From contig CANCZH010000029.1 in NCBI GenBank assembly GCA_947382445.1, forward strand, positions 1-20,905: 20,905 nucleotides of DNA, in the 5' to 3' direction. This document shows positions 1 to 6,955 of this stretch, piece by piece; position 1 is the stretch's first letter; every line of letters starts with the position of its first letter. The position numbers were made by a program, and so were the translations under genes. This DNA is from an uncultured Clostridium sp. Its GTDB lineage: Bacteria; Bacillota_A; Clostridia; TANB77; CAG-508. The notes beneath the pieces were generated by a model. The model did not search any database. It saw only the letters and a program-made list of their open reading frames with translations, and had not been told where the DNA came from.

Positions 1-74
1 TTTCCTATTTTTATTTTATATCTATTTGTGTCATATCTATTTTAAACCTATAATACATAATATCTAACAATCAA

Positions 75-764
75 TTAGTTTCTTTCTATTATTATATCTG
101 CTACATTTAGATTTTCATAGTTTGTTATATTATCCAATATAACTTTTGCTACATCTTTTGGATTCATAAAAAAATTAGATTTTTCTTCTGTTACATAATT
201 TCTGTTATTGTTCCAAAATTCCGTATTCATTCCTCCTGGATATACTCCTACAACTTTTACACTTGTTCCTTTATAAGTTGCTTTTAAACTTTCTGTATAT
301 CCTCGTTCTCCCCATTTTGCTGCACAATACACAGCTTCTTGTTTATTTCCTTTTAATGCTGCTGATGACATGATATTTATTATTTTTACATTACTTTCAT
401 TTTTAACTTTTAGTACTTCAGTTGTGCATAATATCATTCCTGTTAATCCTGTTAGTGATATTTCTATATCTTTTTTGTTGTATTGTGTTGCAGACTTAAA
501 ACATGCCTTTTCCGCATTGTTAACTAAATATTTTATATTTCCAATTTCTGATATTTCTTTAATTGATTTTTGTATGAATTCTTCATCTGATATATCTCCA
601 ATAAATCCTTTATAGTTTTCATTTAATTCATTATTAAGCTTATTCATTTTCTCTCTATTTCTAGAAATGTTACATACATATAATCCTTTTTCTATACATT
701 GTTTTACTAGTTCTAGTCCTAACCCACTAGCACCACCAGTTATAATTATTATATCTTTATTCAT
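75..764 (-). CDS. Short-chain dehydrogenase/reductase (SDR family)
   Basis: A 229-residue classical SDR, probably a cytosolic NAD(P)-dependent oxidoreductase of unknown substrate. The N-terminal Rossmann fold carries the cofactor motif TGGASGLG (residues 9-16). The catalytic triad is visible as Ser133, Tyr146 and Lys150 (YCAAK), followed by a PGG turn at 176-178. The usual NNAG motif reads NNAE (82-85), a mild deviation. The length is normal for the family. The ATG has a good ribosome binding site (AAAGGAG, about 9 bases upstream). It lies 57 bases downstream of the MFS transporter gene on the same strand and is probably cotranscribed. A TATAAT at 807-802 lies in that gap but has no recognisable -35 box, so a separate promoter is only possible. 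No terminator is visible between the stop and the window edge. Confidence 0.9.
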   Translation of the reverse strand: MNKDIIIITGGASGLGLELVKQCIEKGLYVCNISRNREKMNKLNNELNENYKGFIGDISDEEFIQKSIKEISEIGNIKYLVNNAEKACFKSATQYNKKDIEISLTGLTGMILCTTEVLKVKNESNVKIINIMSSAALKGNKQEAVYCAAKWGERGYTESLKATYKGTSVKVVGVYPGGMNTEFWNNNRNYVTEEKSNFFMNPKDVAKVILDNITNYENLNVADIIIERN

Positions 765-821
765 AGTTGGTCTCCTTTTAAATAATTAACTTATTCTTAA
801 TATTATACTTTTAATACTAAA

Positions 822-1979
822 TTATTTTCTATCTGCTATTTTTTCTTTCTTCATGTTACTATTTATTAGAATTGTTGAAATTATAGATAATATAAATATG
901 ACAATAAATACTTTTTCCTTCATAAAACTACTTAAAATAGCAAGTATGGTAAAAACAATTACTTCTGTAAAACATAAACTCATTTGTCCAACTGCTGCTA
1001 AAAGTTCATTATTTTCTTTTTCCTCTTTTATAATATTTTGTATTGAAGTTTGAATTGATGTTTCATATACTTTTTCAAAATTATCACTTAATGTTTTATT
1101 TAAAGATATTGTTACTTTATTTTTCGTAAATAAAAATATACCTGTTATAATAGATTTTATAATCGTTACTAGATTATTTGCTCTTGATATATTTTTATCT
1201 GAATATTTTCCAATTAAAGTAATAGTAACTATTTGCAATAATAATGATACTATAATAATTGAAGAAAATAATGAAAAATCTTTTAATACTATAAATAAGT
1301 ATAATGGCACAAATTGTCTTTCTATTATATGGTTCGTTCTTAATGCATATATAATCTTATATCTACTTTTACTATTAAATATATATTTTATAGAAGTTTT
1401 AAAAGCACTTGTTTTGTTTTCCACTTTATAATCTATTTGCCTAATAAATATATATTGAAATAAAAAGAATACAGCAATTATTGTAAATAATACAATATTA
1501 TTATTAGAAATTACTCCCCAAGCTACTAAACAACTTGCAATTGCTTGACCTACTATTTTAGTTATATTTAAAAAGCTATTTACTCTTCCTCTATGTTCTG
1601 TATCTACATATTTGCTTGATATAGCATCTGTCGAAGGATTAGATATTCCCATAAATCCCATTGCTAATATAAATATAATTATATTTTTATATAGATTGCT
1701 TTCATCTAGCATCATATATGTACTTATAATACTAAAAATATTTGAAATTAAAATACATTTTGCAATCCCTAATTTTGAAGATATTCTAACAAATAGTGGT
1801 GTACAAATCCCTGTTATTCCAAATCGTAGTCCATATATTAATAAAATAAGCCATATTGGTATTCCATTTTTATATAGCATAACCGTTCCAAATGTTTCAA
1901 TTAGTGCATTTGCAAAACTATATGATATACTCCCTAAATACATATATTTATATTCCAATTTGTAAAAATATTCTTTCAT
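822..1979 (-). CDS. Major facilitator superfamily (MFS) transporter
   Basis: A 385-residue polytopic membrane protein with about 10-12 hydrophobic segments and short charged loops, as in MFS carriers. The cytoplasmic loop around residues 130-142 contains RGRVNSF, resembling the RGR-type loop motif seen in MFS exporters. A longer polar stretch near residues 185-210 fits the central loop between the two six-helix halves. The substrate cannot be told; drug or metabolite efflux is common for this type but is a guess. The start ATG has GGAG six bases upstream (1989-1986). It follows the tRNA-Leu terminator and precedes the SDR gene, suggesting a two-gene transcription unit. I found no convincing promoter in the short gap after the terminator, so some readthrough from the tRNA gene is possible. 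Confidence 0.8.
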   Translation of the reverse strand: MKEYFYKLEYKYMYLGSISYSFANALIETFGTVMLYKNGIPIWLILLIYGLRFGITGICTPLFVRISSKLGIAKCILISNIFSIISTYMMLDESNLYKNIIIFILAMGFMGISNPSTDAISSKYVDTEHRGRVNSFLNITKIVGQAIASCLVAWGVISNNNIVLFTIIAVFFLFQYIFIRQIDYKVENKTSAFKTSIKYIFNSKSRYKIIYALRTNHIIERQFVPLYLFIVLKDFSLFSSIIIVSLLLQIVTITLIGKYSDKNISRANNLVTIIKSIITGIFLFTKNKVTISLNKTLSDNFEKVYETSIQTSIQNIIKEEKENNELLAAVGQMSLCFTEVIVFTILAILSSFMKEKVFIVIFILSIISTILINSNMKKEKIADRK

Positions 1980-2016
1980 TTATTACTCCATATAAAGAAT
2001 TGGTTATATATTAATT

Positions 2017-2056
2017 GAAAAATGTCCTCATAGGAAATGATATCCCATAAGAACAT
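2017..2056 (-). terminator. Rho-independent terminator after tRNA-Leu
   Basis: On the minus strand, arms 2056-2043 and 2035-2022 pair over 14 bp including several G-U pairs, with a 7-base loop. A T tract follows at 2022-2018. It lies just seven bases past the CCA end of the tRNA and would end its transcript before the MFS gene. Confidence 0.85.
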
Positions 2057-2062
2057 TCAAAT

Positions 2063-2145
2063 TGGTACCGATGGTGGGACTCGAACCCACATGGTTTCCC
2101 GCATGATTTTGAGTCATGTGCGTCTGCCAATTCCGCCACATCGGC
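2063..2145 (-). tRNA. tRNA-Leu, anticodon CAA
   Basis: An 83-base class II tRNA including an encoded CCA end (2065-2063). The anticodon stem CATGA/TCATG encloses the loop CTCAAAA, giving anticodon CAA, which reads UUG leucine codons. A long variable arm (CGGGAAACC region), the T arm GTGGG-TTCGAGT-CCCAC, the D-loop GG and discriminator A73 all fit tRNA-Leu. The acceptor stem GCCGATG/CATCGGT pairs fully except that position 1-72 is a G-U wobble instead of the usual G-C. It has its own promoter and terminator and stands alone, not in a tRNA cluster. Confidence 0.96.
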
Positions 2146-2153
2146 ATTTTAAC

Positions 2154-2182
2154 TTGCTTTTAAATAATACCAAATTTATTAT
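2154..2182 (+). promoter_or_regulatory. Mirror-image promoter facing argS
   Basis: Because the site is palindromic, the plus strand carries the same boxes: TTGCTT (2154-2159), 17 bases, TATTAT (2177-2182). Transcription would start near 2189 and run antisense into the 3' end of argS. No plus-strand gene follows, so the product, if made, would be an antisense RNA. Box quality equals that of the tRNA promoter; activity is not shown. Confidence 0.45.
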
Positions 2183-2192
2183 TTAAAAGCAA
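2164..2192 (-). promoter_or_regulatory. SigA-type promoter of tRNA-Leu
   Basis: The -35 box TTGCTT (2192-2187), a 17-base spacer and the -10 box TATTAT (2169-2164) are correctly placed. The expected transcription start near 2157 is about 12 bases before the mature tRNA 5' end at 2145. The promoter lies entirely inside the palindrome 2152-2194. Confidence 0.75.
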
Positions 2193-2210
2193 GTGTTTTT
2201 ATTTATTTTA

Positions 2211-3920
2211 TTACATTTTGTTTGGCATATTTATTCCCAATAGTTTTGCCCCTGTTTTTAATACTGTTCCTACTGCATATGTTAAATAGATTCTTGCGTT
2301 TTTAATTTTTTCGTCATCTACTAAAACTTTATTTTCATTGTAGAAATTACTGTAATTTTGTGATAACTCTATTAGGTATCTTGCTAAAATTGCTGGTTCA
2401 TTTTTTTCTGCTGTTGCTTCTAATATCTCTCTAAAACTATATAATGATTTTAATACTTTTATTGATGATTCTTCTTTTAATAAAGAAAAATCTATTTCAG
2501 AAGTATTTGGTATTTTTTCTATCTTCTCTAAAACACTTTGTGTACGAACATATGTGTATTGTATATATGGTCCTGTTTCTCCTTGAAAATTCAATGCTGT
2601 GTTCCAATCAAAAATTTGGTCTTTATTTGTTGTTGTTGAAAGTGTATTAAATATTATTGCTGCTAATCCAACTTTTTTTGCAACCTCTTCTTTTTCTGGT
2701 AATTCTGCATTTTTTTCTGTTATTATTTCTTGTGCTTTATTGATTGTCTCATTTATTAAATCTTCAATTTTTACTACATTTCCAAGTCTTGTAGACATCT
2801 TTCCTGTTGGCAAGGAAACCATTCCATATGAAATATGTTTTAATCCATTATAATATTTTTCGTCAACTAAATATTTTGCAACTTCAAATATTTGTTTAAA
2901 ATGTAAATTTTGCTCATATGCAACTATGTATAAACATTTGTCAAAATTATATGTTCTTGCTCTGTAAAGAATTGCTGCTAAATCTCTTGTTGCATATATT
3001 GATGAACCATTTGATTTTTGGATTATGCATGGTGTGTCTATTCCTGCATATTCTAAATCAACTATTTTTGCTCCATCTGATTCTGTAATTTTTCCTTTTG
3101 ATTCTAATATATTTATTATTTCTTCTGTTTTGTCTGAATAAAATGCTTCCCCATTTAGTGAATCAAATTTTACATCTAATATATCATAAATCTTATCAAA
3201 TTCTTTTAAGCTTAGATTTTTAAATCTTTCCCATAATTCTGTGCAGAATTCATCTTTTGCTTCTAAAAGTCTGAAGTTTTCTCTACATCTTTCTAGAACC
3301 TCTTCATTTTCTTTGCATAATGTATTTATTCTTACATACATATCCATCATTTGGTTTATTGGGTCTTCGTCTAAATTATACTCATTTCCCCACATTTTAT
3401 ATGCTTCAATCATTTTTCCAAATTGTGTTCCATAATCTCCTAGATGATTTATTCCTATTGTGTTATATCCTAGATATTTATAAACTTTATATAAAGCACT
3501 TCCTATTAATGTTGTTCTTAAATGCCCTATATGAAATGGTTTAGCAATGTTTGGTGAAGAGTATTCTACTAATATTGTTTTTCCATTTTGAATATGCTCT
3601 TTTCCATATTCTTCTTTTTCTTCATCAATTTGTTTTAATACTTCTTCTGCTAGTTTTTCATTTTTTATATAAAAGTTTATATATCCTGACTTTTCTTCAA
3701 TTCTTTCTATGTATTCATCTGTCTCTAGCTTTTCTTTTATTTCTGTTGCAATAACCATTGGTGATTTTCTTAAAGTTTTTGCTAGTTTAAAACATGGAAA
3801 AGCGAAATCCCCCATTTCGCTTTGTGGTGGGATTTCGATATATTTTTCTAATTCTTCTGAACTTATTTCTATTCCTGCTTTTTTAATTTTCTCTGCAATC
3901 AGTTTGTTATAATTTATCAT
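2211..3920 (-). CDS. argS: Arginyl-tRNA synthetase
   Basis: A 569-residue class I aminoacyl-tRNA synthetase that charges tRNA-Arg with arginine in the cytosol using ATP. Domains in order: an N-terminal additional domain that recognises the tRNA elbow (about 1-110); the Rossmann catalytic core with the HIGH motif HIGH at 130-133 inside SPNIAKPFHIGHLR; the KMSKS-type loop KMSTR at 374-378; and the DALR anticodon-binding domain (about 450-569), beginning with PYIQYTYVR and ending LGINMPNKM, as is usual for the family. The length is complete. AAAGGA lies 12 bases before the ATG, a somewhat long spacing. It is the last gene of a unit with pfkA (22-base gap) and the membrane gene upstream. I saw no T-box leader. 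Confidence 0.98.
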   Translation of the reverse strand: MINYNKLIAEKIKKAGIEISSEELEKYIEIPPQSEMGDFAFPCFKLAKTLRKSPMVIATEIKEKLETDEYIERIEEKSGYINFYIKNEKLAEEVLKQIDEEKEEYGKEHIQNGKTILVEYSSPNIAKPFHIGHLRTTLIGSALYKVYKYLGYNTIGINHLGDYGTQFGKMIEAYKMWGNEYNLDEDPINQMMDMYVRINTLCKENEEVLERCRENFRLLEAKDEFCTELWERFKNLSLKEFDKIYDILDVKFDSLNGEAFYSDKTEEIINILESKGKITESDGAKIVDLEYAGIDTPCIIQKSNGSSIYATRDLAAILYRARTYNFDKCLYIVAYEQNLHFKQIFEVAKYLVDEKYYNGLKHISYGMVSLPTGKMSTRLGNVVKIEDLINETINKAQEIITEKNAELPEKEEVAKKVGLAAIIFNTLSTTTNKDQIFDWNTALNFQGETGPYIQYTYVRTQSVLEKIEKIPNTSEIDFSLLKEESSIKVLKSLYSFREILEATAEKNEPAILARYLIELSQNYSNFYNENKVLVDDEKIKNARIYLTYAVGTVLKTGAKLLGINMPNKM

Positions 3921-3942
3921 TACTTATATCATTCCTTTAATA

Positions 3943-5085
3943 TTAATCTCCTAAGCAGATACCAATATCTCTAGCTGTTTTAACTAAGTCATGGTCCATA
4001 GTAACATATCTAACATTACTATCACTTGTTCCTCCTTGAACAGCTCCTATTTCTTTGTTATTTCCTATTACTTCTTCAAGTGGTACATATGTTAATTGTC
4101 CTTTTTGGATTACTGTTAAAACTCCAAATTTTCCTTCCATTGCTAATTCCATAGCTTTTGCACCATATTTTGTAGAAAGTACTCTATCATAAGCTGTTGG
4201 TGTTCCTCCTCTTTGCATATATCCAAGTACTGTGCATCTTGATTCTAGACCTGTTAAGTCTTGTAATTCTTTTGCAACCTTTTGTCCTATTCCACCAAAT
4301 TTAACACTAATTCCTGCTTTTGAATCAATTCCCTCTGCTTGGTGAGTTTGGTTATCTCCTTCTTTTGACATTGCTCCTTCTGAAACTACTACTATACTGA
4401 AATTTTTTCCATTTGCTTGTCTTCTTTTAATAGCTTCAGCTGCTTTATTTATATCGTATGGTATTTCTGGAATTAATGCTATGTCAGCTCCACCAGAAAT
4501 TGCTGATTCTAATGCTATCCATCCTGCAAATCTTCCCATAACTTCAAGTACTAATATTCTGTTATGTGTTTCTGCTGTTGTATGTAATCTATCTATTGCT
4601 TCTGTTGCAACTGATACAGCAGTATTATATCCAAATGTAATGTCTGTGCATGCAACATCATTGTCTATTGTTTTTGGTACACCAATTGTGTTTATTCCTT
4701 TTAGGAATAAATCTCTAGCTGATTTTTGTGTACTATCACCTCCTAAAGTAAATACACAATCAAATCCTGCTTCTTTTACATTTTTTACACATTGATCTGA
4801 TAAGTCTTCATATGTTACTGTTCCATCTTCATGTTCTACTTTATAGTGGAATACTATTGCATTTGTTGATGAACCTATGATTGAACCACCCTTGTTTAAT
4901 ATACCAGATGATTTCTCACTTTTGTCTAGTCTAACATAATTGTTGTTAACTAGTCCTCTGTACCCATCAAGGTATCCATAACATTCAATTCCATTTGTTT
5001 CAGCAGTTCTCACAATTGCTCTGATTACTGCATTAAATCCTGAAACATCTCCACCATTTGCTAGTATTGCTACTTTTTTTATCAT
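3943..5085 (-). CDS. pfkA: 6-phosphofructokinase, divergent, phosphoryl donor uncertain
   Basis: A 380-residue phosphofructokinase that phosphorylates fructose 6-phosphate to fructose 1,6-bisphosphate in glycolysis. Visible family motifs: the donor-binding N-terminus ANGGDVSGFNAVIRAIVR (9-26), GGDST (115-119), PKTIDND (137-143) with the catalytic base Asp141, MGRFAGW (183-189), SEGA (235-238) and RCTVLGYMQRGG (283-294). ATP-dependent enzymes usually have GGDGS and PGTIDND, and PPi-dependent enzymes GGDDS and PKTIDND. This protein has the PPi-type Lys138 but Ser at position 118, and DVSG in place of DAPG or DCPG. ATP or PPi use cannot be settled by eye. The strong ribosome binding site AAGGGGG precedes the ATG. 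It sits between a hypothetical membrane gene (13-base gap) and argS. Confidence 0.92.
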   Translation of the reverse strand: MIKKVAILANGGDVSGFNAVIRAIVRTAETNGIECYGYLDGYRGLVNNNYVRLDKSEKSSGILNKGGSIIGSSTNAIVFHYKVEHEDGTVTYEDLSDQCVKNVKEAGFDCVFTLGGDSTQKSARDLFLKGINTIGVPKTIDNDVACTDITFGYNTAVSVATEAIDRLHTTAETHNRILVLEVMGRFAGWIALESAISGGADIALIPEIPYDINKAAEAIKRRQANGKNFSIVVVSEGAMSKEGDNQTHQAEGIDSKAGISVKFGGIGQKVAKELQDLTGLESRCTVLGYMQRGGTPTAYDRVLSTKYGAKAMELAMEGKFGVLTVIQKGQLTYVPLEEVIGNNKEIGAVQGGTSDSNVRYVTMDHDLVKTARDIGICLGD

Positions 5086-5098
5086 TTCTTTATCCCCC

Positions 5099-5674
5099 TT
5101 AATTTTTTTCTTTTATTATATCGTCTTTGTCTTCGACTTTCTTAAGTTTTATAAATTTGTAAAGAGTATATAATATAAATGGTATTTGCCCTAATACTCC
5201 TATTGTTATTAATACGTAAAATAACATTTTTATTAATAGTATTAGTGCCAGTACTCTCATAAGAATAGACATCCATATTTTTAAATCTGGAAATACTTTT
5301 TTGATTATTAATCCAGTAAAAATAAAGTACATCATTACACCTATAATTGAACCTGTTATTGCAAACACAAAAATTATTATAACATAATTTTCTGGATATT
5401 TAAATATCTCTGTATATTCTCCTTGAATTTTTTGCATTATTTCTAGTGCTTTTTCTTTTTTATCATATGCTGACAGGTCTATTTCTCTTCCATCTTCTGT
5501 TTTTACAATCTCTTCATATTCTTCTGCTGGTATTGATTGAATTGTTTCTACAACTTTATCAATTTGATCTGCATCTTTTTTTACTTGTCTTTCTGAAATA
5601 ATTCCTAATACAGTTGAAACAATTAGTATTATGCACATGATTATTAATCTGTTTCTATACTTTTTGGATTCCAT
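5099..5674 (-). CDS. Hypothetical membrane protein
   Basis: A 191-residue protein that I do not recognise. It has an N-terminal hydrophobic helix (about residues 9-26), a polar and acidic extracytoplasmic or cytoplasmic stretch of about 65 residues (27-94), then three or four hydrophobic segments (about 97-125, 132-150 and 153-172) and a Lys/Asp-rich tail. No catalytic motif is visible. AAGGAG lies 10 bases before the ATG. It is the first gene after the promoter at 5741-5713 and is followed 13 bases later by pfkA and then argS, so it is expressed with two housekeeping genes; this does not by itself reveal its function. Confidence 0.75.
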   Translation of the reverse strand: MESKKYRNRLIIMCIILIVSTVLGIISERQVKKDADQIDKVVETIQSIPAEEYEEIVKTEDGREIDLSAYDKKEKALEIMQKIQGEYTEIFKYPENYVIIIFVFAITGSIIGVMMYFIFTGLIIKKVFPDLKIWMSILMRVLALILLIKMLFYVLITIGVLGQIPFILYTLYKFIKLKKVEDKDDIIKEKN

Positions 5675-5712
5675 TACATTGTGACTCCTTACTAGATTTT
5701 TTTAACTCTTTG

Positions 5713-5741
5713 ATTATATTATAATTTTTTTCTTTTTGCAA
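5713..5741 (-). promoter_or_regulatory. SigA promoter of the membrane protein-pfkA-argS operon
   Basis: TTGCAA (5741-5736), a 17-base A-rich spacer and a perfect TATAAT (5718-5713). Transcription should start near 5706, leaving a leader of about 32 bases. The -35 box begins only five bases past the spoIIIAH stop codon. Confidence 0.85.
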
Positions 5742-5745
5742 TATT

Positions 5746-6342
5746 TTATTTGTTTGTTATGTTTATATTTTTACTGTCAATTTCAAATTCTCTTTCTATT
5801 ATATTTTGAATTTGTGCTACTTGCTCTGGTAATAGTACATCACTTCTTACTATTACACTTATTCCAGTGGCATTTTTAAATATTACTACATCTTCAAATC
5901 CTTTCATTTTTATTAGATTTTCTGCTGTTTGAATCGTTTTCTTTTCATTTGTTATATTGGCTATTTCGCTTTGTGCTATTGCTTTTTGATCATTTGTTAT
6001 ATTGCTATTTTCTAACATTTTTTCATATATTTCTATTGTTTCTGAATATGTATTGTTTCTTTCCATTTTTGCTTCTGCAAAATAATTTACTACTGGCTCT
6101 GGTTCTTCTTGGGTTTGTACAGTTTCATTTTCAATATTGTTTTCTATTTCTTCATTAACTATACTGTTACTACTTACTAATGTTGCATCTCCTAATCTTT
6201 CTGAATAGTTTTCTACATCTGCTATCTTGCCATATTGATTTTCCATATTTGGATTATAACTTACAAATCCAATAATCATTAGAAATATTGCTAATATTCC
6301 AAGCAATACTTCTTTCTTTTTTACTATTGCAATTTTCTTCAT
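5746..6342 (-). CDS. spoIIIAH: Stage III sporulation protein AH (SpoIIIAH)
   Basis: A 198-residue bitopic membrane protein, the mother-cell partner of forespore SpoIIQ in the channel joining the two cells during engulfment. One transmembrane helix (about 11-29) is followed by an acidic, low-complexity linker (30-88) and a C-terminal ring-forming domain of the YscJ/FliF-like fold (about 95-198), with the characteristic segment MKGFEDVVIFKNATGISVIV and a hydrophobic LLPEQVAQIQNII helix. Length and position as last gene of spoIIIA match the family. AAGGAG lies 12 bases before the ATG, just after spoIIIAG. No terminator hairpin follows, so transcription may continue into the pfkA operon. Confidence 0.95.
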   Translation of the reverse strand: MKKIAIVKKKEVLLGILAIFLMIIGFVSYNPNMENQYGKIADVENYSERLGDATLVSSNSIVNEEIENNIENETVQTQEEPEPVVNYFAEAKMERNNTYSETIEIYEKMLENSNITNDQKAIAQSEIANITNEKKTIQTAENLIKMKGFEDVVIFKNATGISVIVRSDVLLPEQVAQIQNIIEREFEIDSKNINITNK

Positions 6343-6366
6343 TTTTAAATTTCACTCCTTTTAATT

Positions 6367-6690
6367 TTATTTCATCTCAAAAACTTGTATTTTATGTGTT
6401 GCAAGTCCTGTTGCTGCTTCTACTGCATGAACAATATTCTCTCTAACAGCTGTGTTTCCTGCTCCTTTTGCTATCACTACTGCACCTTCTATTTTTGGAA
6501 ATACTATTTTTTCTGTTATTGGAGTTTGGTTGGAATCTGAAATTACTTCCTTATTGCTGTCATAGCTTTCTATAATCCTAGTTCCTCCTTCTGTATCTTT
6601 TTCTTCTGTTGTACTTTGTGAAGCACTTTCATTATATAATGGTACTAGTTTTTCAGTTTCACTATATGTAATTAATATTTTTACATCTCC
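6367..6690 (-). pseudogene. spoIIIAG: C-terminal part of SpoIIIAG, out of frame with its start
   Basis: Continuing the minus strand one base out of register from 6690 gives 107 uninterrupted residues, beginning GDVKILITYSETEKL and ending HKIQVFEMK before TAA at 6369-6367. This includes the conserved SpoIIIAG C-terminal pattern IEGAVVIAKGAGNTAVRENI and the EAATGL helix. Joined to the upstream 88 residues, it restores a protein of about 195 residues, a normal SpoIIIAG length. No start codon with a ribosome binding site opens this frame, so it would not be made on its own. The disruption is one extra base within 6691-6694 (reads GTTCGGA; GTCGGA or GTTGGA would be in frame). Confidence 0.85.
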
Positions 6691-6955
6691 GAACTCCTTT
6701 TATTTCTTTTATTATTTCTTCTAATTCTTGTTTTAGCTGTGTGTCTGTTGAGGTTTTTGATACTTCTTTTTTACTTGTTTCTAATATTTCTTTGCTTTCT
6801 GTTTTTTTATTGTCCTTAAAAATTATATTAATACTTATTAGTGTTATTACTAATAATACAAAAGCAAATATTAAATTTTCTATTTTCTTTTTATTTGCTT
6901 TTTCGTCTTTTTTTATTAATGCTGTAATTTTTTCTTTAACCATTTGAATTCTCAC
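6662..6955 (-). CDS. spoIIIAG: Stage III sporulation protein AG (SpoIIIAG), N-terminal part, frameshifted
   Basis: SpoIIIAG forms a large ring in the mother-cell membrane as part of the SpoIIIA-SpoIIQ channel. This frame gives 97 codons: a basic N-terminus, one transmembrane helix (about 28-46), a polar linker, and the start of the ring domain (QELEEIIKEIKGV, 76-88). After Val88 the frame breaks into an unrelated nine-residue tail and stops at 6662, while the true continuation lies in the next frame. The open frame starts with GTG at 6955, overlapping spoIIIAF by 20 bases. An ATG at 6943 overlapping by 8 bases (ATGGTTAA) is an equally likely start and would be translationally coupled. Either a real mutation or an assembly error is possible; the rest of the operon is intact. 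Confidence 0.85.
   Translation of the reverse strand: MRIQMVKEKITALIKKDEKANKKKIENLIFAFVLLVITLISINIIFKDNKKTESKEILETSKKEVSKTSTDTQLKQELEEIIKEIKGVRRCKNINYI

Larger units (their letters stand above)
2152..2194. repeat. 18-bp inverted repeat between argS and tRNA-Leu
   Basis: Arms 2152-2169 and 2177-2194 are perfect reverse complements with a 7-base centre. On the plus strand the repeat is followed by GTTTTTATTT; on the minus strand it is followed by TAAAATG, so it lacks a T tract in the direction of argS. It therefore does not look like an argS terminator, and it coincides with the tRNA promoter. Confidence 0.9.

Noticed and set aside
1..74. Terminator after the SDR gene
   Set aside because: The sequence is AT-rich with a repeated AATAGATAT, but I found no stem followed by a T tract before the window edge.
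801..830. Separate promoter for the SDR gene
   Set aside because: TATAAT at 807-802 is good, but the -35 position reads AGAAAA and no extended -10 is present; in AT-rich DNA this can occur by chance.
2152..2194. Terminator for argS
   Set aside because: The stem is strong, but in the argS direction it is followed by TAAAATG, not a T tract. The boxes of the tRNA promoter explain the sequence better.
3921..3942. T-box leader for argS
   Set aside because: Only 22 bases separate pfkA from argS, too short for a T-box, and no specifier or antiterminator element is visible upstream of the operon either (leader of about 32 bases).
6689..6700. Programmed +1 frameshift in spoIIIAG of the prfB type
   Set aside because: The GGAG stretch and a probably rare CGG codon are suggestive, but there is no slippery CUU-stop arrangement and GUU would re-pair poorly with UUC. 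I know of no recoding in this family.
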